Below are positions 21,546-33,615 of a stretch of 64,000 nt of DNA, in pieces (within the stretch, counting starts at the first letter, position 1; the number at the start of each line of letters is the position of its first letter). A program made the position numbers and the translations under genes. Source of the DNA: Glycine soja (lineage: Eukaryota > Streptophyta > Magnoliopsida > Fabales > Fabaceae); NCBI RefSeq assembly GCF_004193775.1, contig NC_041005.1, positions 15,967,865 through 16,031,864 on the forward strand, read 5' to 3'. The notes under the pieces were generated by a model. It worked only from the letters and a program-made list of their open reading frames with translations. It did no database searches and was not told the DNA's origin.

Positions 21546-23200
21546 ATGGTAGGAAGTACATATACTTCTTACTTGCTTTATGAGGTACAGGCTGAGGAAC
21601 CTTCTTCTTCTCCTACCATGGTTCCTCCCATTGTTCAGCCACCACCCACACCAGAGTTGAAGCCCTTACCAGCAACCCTCAAATATGATTACTTGGAGGA
21701 CAAGGAAAAATTTCCAGTGATCATCTCTGCCTCCCTTGCTGCAGAGCAAGAGGAGAAATTGTTGCTAGTTCTCAAGAAGCACAAGAAAGCCATTGGATGG
21801 GCTTTAGCAGACATTCCTGGCATTAGCCCATCTACCTTCATGCATAGGATACTTTTAGAGGATGGAGCTAAGCCAGTGAGGCAGCCACAGTGGCGACTCA
21901 ACCCTGTCATTCTAGATGTGGTGAAAAAGGAAGTGACCAAGCTTTTACAAGCTGGAATCATCTACCCCATTTCTGAAAGCCAGTGGGTGAGTCCAGTCCA
22001 AGTGGTTCCTAAGAAGACAGGCCTCACAGTGATTAGGAATGAAAGGGATGAGCTTATCCCCACAAGAGTGCAGAACAGCTGGCGAGTCTGCATTGATTAT
22101 AGGAGGCTGAACCAGGTAACCAAAAAATATCATTTTCCCCTGCCTTTCATTGATCAAATGCTTGAGCGCTTGGCAGGTAAGTCTCATTACTGTTTTCTTG
22201 ATGGTTTTTCTGGTTATTTACAAATTCATATTGCTCCTGAGGATCAAGAAAAGACCACATTCACCTGTCCCTTTGGCACTTTTGCCTATAGGAGGATGCC
22301 CTTTGGTCTATGCAATGCCTCTGGTACCTTCCAGCAGTGTATGCTTAGCATTTTTAGTGATTTTTTAGAGAGTTGCATAGAGGTGTTTATGAATGATTTT
22401 ACTGGTTATGGATCCTCTTTTGATGCATGTTTGGATAGTCTGGATAGAGTTCTTAATAGATGCATTGAAACTAACCTTGTGCTGAATTTTTGAAAAAATG
22501 TCACTTCATGGTAGAACAAGGTATAGTTTTAGGACATATCATTTCCAGTAGAGGCATAGAGGTAGACCCTGCAAAAATAGATGTTATTTCACAATTGCCT
22601 TACCCTTCTTGCGTGCGAGAGGTTCGTTCTTTTCTTGGTCATGCAGGGTTTTATAGGCGTTTTTTCAAGGATTTTAGCAAAGTGGCCCTTCCACTATCCA
22701 ATCTGTTGCAAAAGGAGGTGGAGTTTGATTTTGATGACCGGTGCAAAGAGGCTTTTGATTGCCTCAAGCGTGCTGTGACTACCACCCCCATCATTCAGGC
22801 ACCTGATTGGACAACCCCATTTGAGCTAATGTGCGATGCATCCAATTACGCATTGGGGGTTGTCCTTGCTCAAAAGATTGATAAGCTGCCTCGGGTGATC
22901 TACTACGCTTCCAAAACTTTGGATGTTGCTTAAGAAAATTACACTACCACAAAGAAGGAGCTATTAGCGATAGTTTTTGCTCTTGAGAAATTTCGTTCAT
23001 ATTTACCTAGTACTCGTGTTATTGTTTATACTGACCATGCAGTTTTGAAGTACCTGTTGAAGAAGGCTGAATCAAAGCCTAGATTGATCAGGTGGATGCT
23101 TTGGCTCCAAGAATTTGATTTGGAGATCCATGATCGGAGTGGTGCGCAAAATCTCGTGGCTGACCACCTGAGTAGGATTGAGCGTGCGTCTGAGGACTCA
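21546..23200 (+). pseudogene. Athila pol: reverse transcriptase and RNase H
   Basis: The frame from 21546 reads LPATLKYDYLEDKEKFPVII, KKHKKAIGWALADIPGISP and PQWRLNPVILDVVKKEV. Next are WVSPVQVVPKKTG, WRVCIDYRRLNQVTKKYHFP, YCFLDGFSGYLQIHIAPEDQ and TTFTCPFGTFAYRRMPFGLC. The active site reads FMND where an intact element has F-M-D-D, so a catalytic aspartate is lost. A frameshift at 22490 leads to KKCHFMVEQGIVLGHIISSR, GIEVDPAKIDVISQLP and SFLGHAGFYRRFFKDFSKVA. RNase H follows (FELMCDASNYALGVVLAQK, a stop at 22931, [25 protein letters not shown]-like, [23 protein letters not shown]). The coding sequence ends in DHLSRIE. Confidence 0.92.
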
Positions 23201-24604
23201 CCCATTCAGGATGATTTCGGCTTTCGTGCGTTGGTGGGTCTTCGAGATCCTTTCGATGACCTATGTTTCTGGATGACCATTTGTACATTCTGTATAGTAT
23301 TTCTGATTCCTTCCCCACTCCCTGGTTTGCTAATATTGTGAATTATTTGGTTGCTTCTGTTTTTCCTCCCTTAGCATCTAAAGCTCAAAATGATAAAATT
23401 AAGAGCGATGCTAAGCATTATATTTGGGATGACCCCTATTTATGGAAGTTGTGCAGTGACCAGGTTATTAGGAGATGCATTCTAGACCATGAGATTGACT
23501 CAGTCCTACAATTATGTCATTCTTCCGCACCAAGTGGCCATCTTGGCATACAGAGGACAGCTCGCAAGGTGCTTGACTGCAGTTTCTATTGGCCCACCAT
23601 CTTCAAGGATGCGTGGAGAATCTGTAGCACTTGTGAGCCTTGTCAAAGAGCAGGCGGCTCACTTTCATGGAGACAACAAATGCCTCAACAACCCATGTTA
23701 TTCTATGAGGTGTTTGATGTCTGGGGTATAGATTTTATGGGGCCTTTCCCTGTCTCTTTTGGTTTTGTTTACATTCTCCTTACTGTTGATTATGTTTCAA
23801 AATGGGTGGAAGCCAAACCCACCAGAACTAACGATGCTAAGGTTGTTGTGGATTTTGTTAGATCTAATCTATTTTGCAGGTTTGGAGTCCCTAGAGCCAT
23901 CGTTAGTGATCAAGTATGCCTTGCTAAAAAAGTATGGGGTCATGCACAGAATTTCCACACCTTACCACCCCCAAACTAATGGGCAGGCTGAGATTTCAAA
24001 CAGGGAGATAAAAAGGATCTTAGAGAAGATTGTGCAACCGAACAGAAAAGATTGGAGCACCAGGCTGGATGATGCTCTTTGGGCGCATAGGACTGCCTAC
24101 AAAGCACCCATAGGAATGTCACCTTATCGGGTTGTCTTTGGCAAGGCATGCCATCTTCCTGTAGAGATAGAGCACAAAGCTTACTGTGTTGTAAAGACCT
24201 GCAACTTCTCTATTGATCAGGCTGGAGAGGAAAGGAAGTTGGAACTAAGTGAGCTAGATGAGATCCGTTTAGAAGCCTATGAGAATTCCAAATTCTACAA
24301 GGAGAAGACCAAGAAGTTCCATGATAGCCTGATAGCTAAGAAGGACTTCGTGGTTGGACAGAATGTTTTATTGTATAACTCTAGGCTCGGACTCATGAGT
24401 GGTAAGTTGAGGTCAAAGTGGATTGGTCCTTTTGTGGTGACTAATGTTTTTCCTTATGGTACAGTTGAGATCAAAAGTGAATCCATAGAGAAGAGCTTCA
24501 AGGTCAATGGACACCGGCTGAAACCATTCCTCATAAATCCCTCCTTAGTGTATGTAGTGGTGGAGGAGACCTCCTTACTTCACCCTACTTCTCTTCCACC
24601 ATGA
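23201..24604 (+). pseudogene. Athila pol: integrase
   Basis: The zinc domain reads CHSSAPSGHLGIQRTARKVL and ICSTCEPCQRAG. The core has [20 protein letters not shown] and DYVSKWVEA. Near 23910 the segment holding the second catalytic aspartate is partly deleted and the frame shifts (IVSDQ then [10 protein letters not shown]). [20 protein letters not shown] follows with the catalytic glutamate, then [20 protein letters not shown]. The C-terminus reads [16 protein letters not shown] and [13 protein letters not shown], and a stop at 24602. The normal function is insertion of element DNA, and the deletion should abolish it. Confidence 0.9.
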
Positions 24605-25642
24605 CTTAGGGAGTTTTCTTTTTCTGTCTCCTTCTTTACTTTTATTGTACTTGTCTAATTTTATTGATTGTTTTGATTGCTCTTGATCTTGTGATTGTGC
24701 TACATTGAGGACAATGTGTTGTTTAAGTGTGGGGGAGTGGAGAGATTGTTCTTTAATTTTGTTGATTTTGTTGGGTATTCTAGATTAATTTTGTTGGGTT
24801 TTCTAGTTTCATTTTTTTAGGTTTTCTAGGTTAATTTTCTTATTTTGGTTTTATGTTTTGTGTACAACATTGCATGTTTCTATTTGAATTATAGGTTATG
24901 TACAGGTAATGGGTAATTGTTTTTGAAATAGGAGTTTCTTGGCATTTTGTGAATTGAAATCCTTGTTTTTCTCTGCATGTCAAGTTAGTTTTGAAAGTTC
25001 GAATTGGAAGTGATAGATTTACCCTTGGTGAGAATTTGAGTCATCATCATCTATTTTATTCGGTGTGTTTTGCCCCATTGGGTTTACTTTTTATGCTTAA
25101 TTTTTAATTTTGGTTTTGGGGTTTACTACTTTTTCTTAGTTCTCACTTATTCCCCATTGCTCCTCTATTCCTTTGGGTTTTAGCTACTTATCCCATACTT
25201 TCCTCTACCTTGTCCTTGGCCCCATTACAACCTTAAAAGACCTTTTGATCCTCATATGCATGTGTTTGTGGTGTGGTTGTCAATTTTAGAGTCTTGCCAA
25301 GTCTATGTGGTGTTTGCTTTCATGGGTGCTCTGAGAGTAAACAGTAGCCTAGACACTTGAGAGATAGAGTGCATATCTTATGAGGCTTTATCACTTTTCA
25401 TTCTTGAGCTGATTGACTATCTTGCCATGTTTGAGATGCTTGGATGATTTTGATGACTGTCTTGATTCTTTAACTCTCTACGTGTTGGATGTTGCCCATT
25501 CCTTTCATTCCTTGAGATTCATTAAGAAATATGTAATTGTTTTTGTGATTGTTTGTTTCTCTTTAATGTCTCTGGATTTGTTCCTTGCTTTGTTTTTTTT
25601 TAATTTTGCCCAGGAGTGCAAAAGGCTAAGTGTGAGGGGATT
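24605..25642 (+). other. Athila 3' noncoding region and polypurine tract
   Basis: This kilobase between the pol stop and the 3' LTR contains the phrase gaggacaatgtgttgtttaa followed by gtgtgggggag (about 24710-24740), which is typical of the region after Athila pol. No envelope-like second ORF was recognised. The polypurine tract aagtgtgagggga (25628-25640) lies just before the LTR and would prime plus-strand synthesis. Confidence 0.75.
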
Positions 25643-26727
25643 TGATGTGTCATTATTTTCTCCTATTTCTTAACCCTTTTTGTCACCATTTTAATTACTG
25701 ATTAGCCTTAATTGTCAAATTAATTATGCAGTTTTATCATTTGGGCCTACTTGACTAATTTTGTGTTTTTAATTTAATTTCAGGAGAATTATAAGTAATT
25801 GGGCTTGAATCCGGAATTGGGCTTGGACTTGAAGAGAACAGACAATTTTATTTTATCAAATCTTATCTTATCCAGATTTTATTTCATCTAGATTTTATTT
25901 CATCCATATTGTATTTCATCCAATCTTATCTTATCTTGTCCAGATTTTATTTTATTTCGTTTATGGGCTTAGACTTAAAATAGATTTGTAAGTTTTGGGG
26001 CTGAGGACCTATATAACAGCACCGGGATTTTAGTTTTGAGAGTTTTTTGGAGAGGAGAATAATTCTAAGGTTTTAGAATTCCAGTTTTTACTGTTCATGC
26101 ACACTGTTCACGTAGAATAAAATTCGTTTTCTGCAATTTCGTTTCTGCTTCAGTCTACAATTTCGTTTTCTACTGATTAATGGAAGGTTAAGTCTCCAGC
26201 ATTGTTTTCTCTTGAGGATCAAGCACAGCTCTCATTGAGGTTTTCTTATTACTATTGAATTCTGATCAGTTTTTCCTCTTCACCAATTACTCTGTATTTG
26301 TTGCTATATGCATGCTTAGTGCTTGATTAATTGTCTCTGCACTTAATTTACGTTCATGCTTAATGATCAGTTTCATTCATGATTAATTGGTGTATGTGTT
26401 GCTTAATCACATGATGACAACCTTATGTTAATTTTCGCTTAGTAATTTAATTTACGGTTGGATTAAGTGGTTGAACTGATTAGGGATAAATCCTCGTAAC
26501 CTAGGATAAGATACTTGCTTGTGAATCAAGAGGGAACAACATGTTTTAATTATGTTATTTTCTAATTAAAATTTGCTTGCTGTTTAATTTACAAAAACAA
26601 ACACCCCCCCCCAATTCGTTACTGTTTTATCACTTTCTGTGACAATTGCTCGTTGGGAGACAACCTAGGATCACTTCCTAGATACTGCATTCTTAATGTT
26701 TATTTGATTCGGGTACGACCTCGATCA
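25643..26727 (+). repeat. Athila 3' LTR
   Basis: This copy of the 5' LTR has the same termini and length. Its TATATAA box is at 26010-26016. It is followed by the TAGGG duplication and then by the continuation of the mobile-domain gene. Confidence 0.94.
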
Positions 26728-28742
26728 TAGGGTTATAGGCAGAGCTCGGGGTAGACAGGATGATCATCATGCAGATGATGTTCCTCAGTGGCGTAGGCCT
26801 ACCGCACCCGCACATAGGCAATGGGAAGCTGCCCCTATTGTTGAGGATGTTCTTGAGATGACTCAGGATGTTGCTGAGATGACTGAGGACGTACCAGCAC
26901 CTGGTGCAGAGGGCTTAGCTAGTGACGGTGTTGAGGGCTTAGTTGGTGATGGTGCTGAGGGATTAGCTGCTGATGATGCTGAGGGATTCCCAGGTGGGCC
27001 ACGTGACCCATCAGTGCTGACTTCGTTTGCTGAGCATGTTGCACATAGCATATGGACTGGAGAGGTATTATAATTTTTACGTAAAGTTATTTGTTAATTA
27101 TTTGTTATTGTTGAGTTGTTTGTGATAATTAATTTTTGATATACTATTATTTGGAATCATCTGTGCTTCAATTCAGGAACGTCCTGAATTGAAGTTGGTC
27201 TCCCACTAAAGGAAGGTTGAGAAATTTGGGAGGCCAATTCCTAAGATTGAAGGGATAGTCGCTGCCACAGGATTAACTCCTTTGATCGCGTGTTCAGTAG
27301 TCACCGGCAATCTAGGAGTTATATCCGCTTTTGTCGAGAGGTGGCACAAGGAGACTAGCAGCTTCCATCTTCCAGTAGGAGAGCTGACCATCACACTGAA
27401 TGATGTGGCGTCACTTCTCCATCTGCCGATCACAGGCACCTTCCACAGCTTCAAGCCTCTACATGTGGATGAGGCAGTCATCATGTTGGTGGAGTTGCTT
27501 GAGATCTCGGGTGAGGAGGCTAGAGCTGAGACTGTATAGTGTCATGGGGCATATGTACGCCTATCGTGGCTACGGGATATCTATTAGAGGAGATGCGAGG
27601 CCCGACAGTGGATTATTGTAGCTCGTGCTTATCTCCTACACTTGGTTGGTTGCACTTTTTTTGCTAACAAGAGTGCAACACATGTTCATGTAGTTCATTT
27701 GGACACTTTTTGAGACTTGGCTCAAAGTGGGAGCTATGCCTGGGGAGCTGCCACGTTGGTGCATATGTATGACCAGTTAAATGAAACTTCTTAGAGCACT
27801 AGATGAAAGATTACTGGATACCTTACTTTATTACGGGTAAATTTTGTATTTGTAATATGTTAAATTGGATTATGATGTAAATATGTTTGTTTTATGTGTA
27901 TTTGACATTGATTTTATGTTTATCTCATGTTTGTAGTGTTGGATATATGAGCACTTTCCCAGTGTGCATGACAACGTCACTGATGATGGCTACGATGAGA
28001 CGTCCCCACGTGCCTGTCGGCGGCTTACTACGAAGGCTTATATGAAGGGATTAACAGCATCGTCGTACTGGACACGTATAGATGCTTTGACGATCACTGA
28101 CGTCCGCTTAGATGGGGTCCTATTATGGTCACACTTTGACCAGAGAGAGTGGTGCGACAATTTGGCTATGTTCAGACCATCCCTCCATCGCCTATTAGTG
28201 CCACCTTGTCATATGAGGATATCAACGACAGGTGGATGCACTACTCGAACCATCTAACAATTGTGGGTCAGATTTGTCTTGTGGCTGGGCAAGTTTCAGG
28301 AGATTACATGGAGTGGTTCTTCTTGATATCTCATCCGTTCATCACACCCACACAGGCAGGTGATCAACCCAGACATCCACATGTCCCACAGCATGAGGCA
28401 TACGTGGAGCCAAATATCCCGGAGGTCCCAATGGCAGCAGAAGGTGGACCGTCATAGGCATCTGATCCCCCCAGACATGCAGTGGTAAGATTAGTTTCTT
28501 TAATGTTTTATAAAATTTTATTTATTTTAAATGTTGTAATAAATGTGTTTTTATGAACGTCATAGGATGCCTGTGAAGCGATGGCAGAAAGGTTGGAGCG
28601 TGTGCTCAACCTAAGGATGGTCACTGAAGGCACAGAGTTACATGAGATCATGGAAGACCGCCTCAGGATCACTATGGGTGTCACCTCAGATGGAAATGTG
28701 TATGTTAGGGTGCGACGAAGATGGCACACAGATCATTCATAG

Positions 28743-29572
28743 ATCATGTTTATGTCTTGTATTTGACAAAACTTTTGTATTTGTTACATTATTTTGGTTA
28801 TAACTTTTATTGAAAGTATTTGTTACATTATTTTATTTTTTGTGCACTCTATATCACACATCTTCCAGAATTGATAAATTTAATAAATAATAATTTGATG
28901 TTAAAATTATCTTAAAAAGAAATATAAAAAATATAACGTAAAAAAGTATATAATAGAAATAAAATAAAATAAAAAAGAGGTGTATGGTCCTCGAATGGGT
29001 AAACCTACCATGATATGTATCATTACTTTTCTTTGGTTACATTTTCTTGTGGTGACTAAATTATTAAATGCAACCTAACATGATATTAAATACATTTCTT
29101 GAAAGCAAGTTCATGTGAAACATGCGAGCTTAATGCACTCATGAGTCATTACCCTTTAAGTAACCCTTTAAGTAATACAAGGCAAGGTAAATTTGCGTTA
29201 AACTATCCTTGAGATGAAATTTAGTTTGTTAAGTAAATATTTAAAAGAGACAGTCTAATCTGCATTGAATCATGGGTAAACCAAATAGTGGAAATAATTA
29301 CTAAACAAGTACTGAACAAATAGTGAACAACTTAGTTGAAAACTAGTGAACAACTGATCGAATTCAAACATTACATTAACTTCAACATGCTAGAAAGAAA
29401 TAAAATTTGCATGAAAAACTCGAAAATAAAACTTGCATTCAATCATGTCGCGACATAGACACGTCTTCCATTTCCATTACTTGTTTAGTAAAAACAACTA
29501 AAATTTCTATTGGCCCAAATTGTTTCCAATAGTTAGACTGTACTAAGACCTTCAGCACGTCATTGTTAGTTT
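28743..29572. other. MULE interior between convergent genes, nothing recognised
   Basis: This AT-rich stretch separates the 3' end of the plus-strand mobile-domain gene from the 3' end of the minus-strand accessory ORF. It should hold the polyadenylation regions of both. No coding sequence, tandem repeat or RNA gene was seen. Confidence 0.5.
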
Positions 29573-30262
29573 TCAGCTCAATAATTTCAAATTTGATAAT
29601 TTTGTCTGAATACTCAAAATGACCTGGTTGTCGAAAAACAATTGCCTTATCGTTTGTGATTCATGAATACCATGAGGGGGAATCCCTTGATGTGCAACTT
29701 GCTTTATCAAATCCTTCAGTTCATCGATGGTACATCCTAAAAGAATGTCAAATTTTTTTGGATTTTTTCCTGTGAATGCATAACTTACAAAGTTGTTTTG
29801 GCGTGGCATGTTCCACCTCCCATTGTAATATAGAAGCGCATCATGAGTAGGGGTCATAGTGCCTTGAAGTAAGTTTAATATTCCATCTGGTGTTCTACCA
29901 ATGGTGCATAATAACTCAATCGGACCAACACATGAAAATTGATGATTACACATTAGCATTGTGTTGACATCGTCATCATTTTTCAATTGCATACATTGAA
30001 AGCGAATTTGGTTACTTGTATCTATGAATGGCTGCCGGTAGTAAATTTCATCCAAAAATTGTTTGTCGGTTAGCTGAAGGGTATTGTGTATTCTGGTTTT
30101 TAGTGTTGCAAAATCACAAGTGTTTGGTACTTGAATGGGTACTGGAGTGGAAGTTTGAAAGTAAACACCACTATCATTGTGAATAATCGATCCATTTGGG
30201 AAAATGAAACCGAAACTTGAGTTCACAATCGTCTGACTGCTAGTTTCTCTCAAAAATGCCAT
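29573..30262 (-). CDS. MULE accessory ORF, unknown function
   Basis: A 229-codon open frame begins MAFLRETSSQTIVNSSFGF. Motifs along it include DSGVYFQTSTPVPIQVPNTC, FATLKTRIHNTLQLTDKQF, DEIYYRQPF, CMQLKNDDDVNTMLMCNHQF, CTIGRTPDGILNLLQGTM and GIPPHGIHESQTIRQLFF. I recognise the type as a protein found beside MULE transposases in soybean, possibly the detached N-terminal part of MuDR-like proteins (a PB1-like segment). I know no biochemical function. It lies upstream of nothing else on its strand and downstream of the transposase gene, with the same orientation. The last 20 or so residues look frameshifted compared with what I expect, so the true C-terminus may be lost. A short 5' flank (30263-30735) shows no gene. 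Confidence 0.6.
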   Translation of the reverse strand: MAFLRETSSQTIVNSSFGFIFPNGSIIHNDSGVYFQTSTPVPIQVPNTCDFATLKTRIHNTLQLTDKQFLDEIYYRQPFIDTSNQIRFQCMQLKNDDDVNTMLMCNHQFSCVGPIELLCTIGRTPDGILNLLQGTMTPTHDALLYYNGRWNMPRQNNFVSYAFTGKNPKKFDILLGCTIDELKDLIKQVAHQGIPPHGIHESQTIRQLFFDNQVILSIQTKLSNLKLLS

Positions 30263-30735
30263 ACTTTATTGTAAAAATTGGGAGAGGATGTGTGATTTTT
30301 TAGCGTGTTGTTATGTCTCATATATATAGATGGTTTTCACTAACATTGTTTCTTGTTTGTGTTTCCAACTAAACAAATGTGGTGTCAAGCTGTATCGTGC
30401 ATCAGAATGTGTTGTCAAGTCATTCAATGTCGTGTTACGCTCAAACTTTAATACGCATGCATTTGACTATGTGTTGTCAATTTCGACAACGATGTATCAT
30501 ACATGCGTAATTGATTTTAGTTGCACCAACTAATTTATTTCTTAACGCAACAATTACTTAATAATTAAGGATAAACGTCTGACAACAAATAATATCACAT
30601 AATGAATAAAATTAGATAAACAAGTGTCATAGTCCATAACAACAATCCAGTTCAGTCTTCATTTAGGTCGACATAGTCTCTTTTCAACATCATGAAGCTT
30701 GTGTACTGCTGCATTCTACTAATATATGGAGTTGG

Positions 30736-33615
30736 TCACTGCTTTGCCTGAGGATGAGAATTCCTAGACCACAACAATGTTAGAGGCGGTAAAGGACAAC
30801 GGTCTTTCAAACAAACCTGTTGTACGTGAACAAACATTATTAACTCAAATGAACACAAATGTTGCATAAATATAAAAATTAGACAAACTATCTTCAGTGT
30901 ACCTGAACAAAATGATTTCCAAACATGTGACCGACACATATAATGCGGTGCACAGAAGAATCTGGTGGTGGTTGACTTCTAAGAGGAAAAAATGTCATGC
31001 TTTGTTGTCGGGACAATGATACAAGGATTACATTATACCTTGATGCAATGACATATCCCATCTCCGTTATATCCATCCACTTGTCCACACTAACCTGAAT
31101 CAAACAAACATACACATCCAAGTTATTTAAAGTTTGTTCTTAAAAAAAACCTAAACAACATACCTTGAAAAACCCATCAACAAGTAGGGACAACCTTAAT
31201 TCTTCAAATCTCTTTGTGCCACCGAAGAGGTTGATGTAGTCATGCAACCATTTGCCAAGTTCTTTAGTCAATTCGTTGCGCACCAACGACCAAGAATCTT
31301 CGCCCATACCTAATAAAGCGACAATGGACCAATATCCACAGTTACCGTCCGCTTTCACATCCACAATGTTGTTAATGAAACCCTGTATAAATGACTCAAA
31401 TTGATCCAACATCAAGATGATCCTTCTTGGCTTCGGCGGGTCAGAAGATGATGCACTATGTTTCACTGAAGAGTTGTTGTTTTGAACAGAATGAAAAACA
31501 TCAACATACTCCCAATAAGACGGATCACGCTTTGTGGATCTTTGGTTTCTGTTCATCGATTTCTTCGGTGCACCTTTAGTGTTGACCTTTGACGGAGGAG
31601 GACACATAGAGTTTTGATTAGGGTGTGCAATTTCTCAAAGTTTACTCTTTAGAGTAACTTTACCGCAAACATCAAGTTCCTCAAATCTTTTAGATATGGT
31701 CTCGATCTCTTCCTTGATGGTGACTTCGGCCTCACATAACCCTTGGTCTGAAAAACTAAGTCTCCTCCAAAACATATGGATTGAATCGAGTGGGATGCTG
31801 CCAACAGCATACCTAGATAGCTCACATGCACAAGGAAGACCGTGCGTGGTTCTCATCACACAACCACAAGAAAAGGGATTCTTGCCAGCATAATGTACAC
31901 ACTCAAACTCAGCAACAATCTCATTTAAAGCATACCTTGAAACCATTCCAAGAAGCCTCTTGTATAAGGTTTTTTTAAATACATGTTCAACCACATGTGT
32001 ACTTGTTTCAAAGGAGGCTTTAATTTGAGTGTGCTGCAGCGTGATCATGTTGCTCATGGCATCCCAAACACTACATAGGTCTCCAAGGCTATTATGTAAT
32101 ACTCTTTTTAAAGCCCAATGAGCAGATTCAACCCTACATTTGAAATACACAAAAAACAGTAAAAATATACAACAATTAAATACCATGAATTAATAAACAT
32201 TACTAGAAAAACTGAAACATTTTAATACCTGTTTGTTGTTGTGTTGCCTAGGTGCATCACCTTATTCGTCCAGGCTGTAATAAATTTTTCCTTGTGTGGG
32301 ATTATCCATGTTTCATTAACATAGTCAACGAACATTGGCCAAGGTGAACAAGCCATTTGAAACTTCTAAAGGCACTCAGTGAATTGCTGTTTGGAAGGAC
32401 AATCAACCAGACTACCCCAGGCATCCATGACATACTCCCAAGCATTTTTTTGACTGATTAAAGATTTTCACTTGGCCTTGATGTTCTTGTTGATGTGAAA
32501 CCTGCACAACAAGTTTGTACACTCGGAGAACACAATTTTCACTGCATTCATCAATGCTAGGTCTCTGTTAGTGACAATAACTACAAGGAGGCAATCGCGT
32601 ATTAAAAATAGACTTTGAAACCATTCCAAAGCCCATACAACATTATTAACACGTTCACCCTCCAGATATGCAAACCCAACAGAGAATGTCATCCCCATTG
32701 GTGTCACCCCAACAAAGTCAAGTAGTGGGAGTATGTACCTATTTGTTTTGTAGGTACTGTCTATCAAAAACACCAAATGACATGCATTGCATAACTTCAC
32801 TACATCTGGGTGACACCAAAGCAGATCACGTACCACAAATTCATCCTTTAATCTATGCCAATGAATATATTGATCACGTTCAAGAAGCTTCATTAGATGT
32901 TGCATTTCAGTATCACTTCCTCTAATGGAAGAATGATATGCACTTCTTGCATTGTATATTTGTTTGATTATGGTGCAACTGTTGGCATTGTGCTCCTTCA
33001 ATGTTAGCAGGATGTTTCTTGGTTTCACCATCGACTTTGTCATGTCAACAATAATATTCTTCTCATCCTTAGTCAATCGCTCAGCGTATGGATGTCCAAC
33101 TAAGGACTTCACCAATTCATGATTGTGAATCCCACAGATCAACTTCACCATCCAACCTTCCCCTCTAATCACTGGTTTCCCATGAAGTTTGAAGGGACAA
33201 CCACATTTCCTACTCCCAATGTCTCTTCTAACAAATTCTTTCTTCCTACACTTATACTGACCGCTCCTTTCACAATCAATTAACACAAATGAACTTCTTC
33301 CTCTACTACCAATATGTGTGTCAGACCTCATAATGACTGCAACAAATCCATTTTCATGGGCAACTGATCGAGCCCACTGCAAAACATCATCTTAAGTACC
33401 AAAGACCTACAACGCAACCCCGACAATTTATTTTTTATGCAAAACATACATTCAACCAAATGACTCAAACTAATGAACATGATTACCTGAGAAATATTAA
33501 AAGCATCCGAACAATCAACATGTGGTTCATTCACACCACATTCTTGTTCATTTTCATAATCCATATCAACTTCTTCAGACATTGTATTTCCATACATCCA
33601 TTGATCTTCATCCAT
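30736..33615 (-). pseudogene. MULE transposase with C-terminal OTU-type protease domain
   Basis: Five exons fit on the minus strand: 33615-33487, 33376-32229, 32133-31164, 31094-30903 and 30826-30736, all with GT-AG borders. Exon 2 holds the FAR1/MuDR-like DNA-binding part (CGCPFKLHGKPV, GIHNHE) and the transposase core (VFLIDSTYKTNRY, LPLLDFVGVTPMG, FSVGFAYLEGE, CRFHINKN). Exon 3 continues with VESAHWALKRVL and a SWIM-like zinc region (CVHYAGKNPFSCGCV, TTHGLPCACELSRY). In the same exon and frame, after a stop, come a linker and the OTU motif VKADGNCGYWSIVALLG, with NHFVQV later supplying the probable catalytic histidine. In-frame stops follow IKAK, TECL and KSKL. The TDRD motif expected at the second catalytic aspartate reads TNRD. 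The protein is inactive as encoded. Confidence 0.88.

Larger units (their letters stand above)
16938..26727 (+). mobile_element. Athila-type Ty3/gypsy LTR retrotransposon, 9790 bp, with both LTRs
   Basis: Two LTRs of 1085 bp each (16938-18022 and 25643-26727) begin TGATGTGTCATT and end CTCGATCA. They are flanked by a perfect 5-bp duplication TAGGG (16933-16937 and 26728-26732). The primer site after the 5' LTR (TGGCGTCGTTGCCGGGGA) and a purine tract before the 3' LTR are in place. Gag and pol lie between, in plus orientation, with protein motifs of the Athila lineage. Gag is split by a solo LTR, and pol has stops, frameshifts and a mutated RT active site. By eye the first 200 bases of the LTRs differ at about eight positions, which suggests an insertion of moderate age. 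It sits inside exon 1 of the MULE mobile-domain gene. Confidence 0.95.
16898..28742 (+). pseudogene. MULE-borne plant mobile domain (PMD) gene, interrupted by Athila
   Basis: The gene starts at ATG 16898 (MVRTRGLGCALGR) and is cut at 16937 by the Athila element. It resumes at 26733 in phase (IGRARGRQDDHHAD, then GFPGGPRDPSVLTSFAEHVA). Exon 1 ends at 27064. Exon 2 (27177 to about 27835) carries the mobile domain: KVEKFGRPIPKIEGIVAATG, AFVERWHKETSSFHLPVGEL, DVASLLHLPI, YVRLSWLRDIY, ATHVHVVHLDTF. Exon 3 (about 27938-28490) has CWIYEHFPSV, VRQFGYVQTIP, DRWMHYSNHL and DYMEWFFLISHPF. The last exon (28566-28742) ends RVRRRW-TDHS and a stop. Stops after LVSH and AETV, plus a frameshift near 28145, inactivate it. 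The domain is shared with transposons and with MAIL1/MAIN-type silencing proteins. Its role within MULEs is not known to me. Confidence 0.82.
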
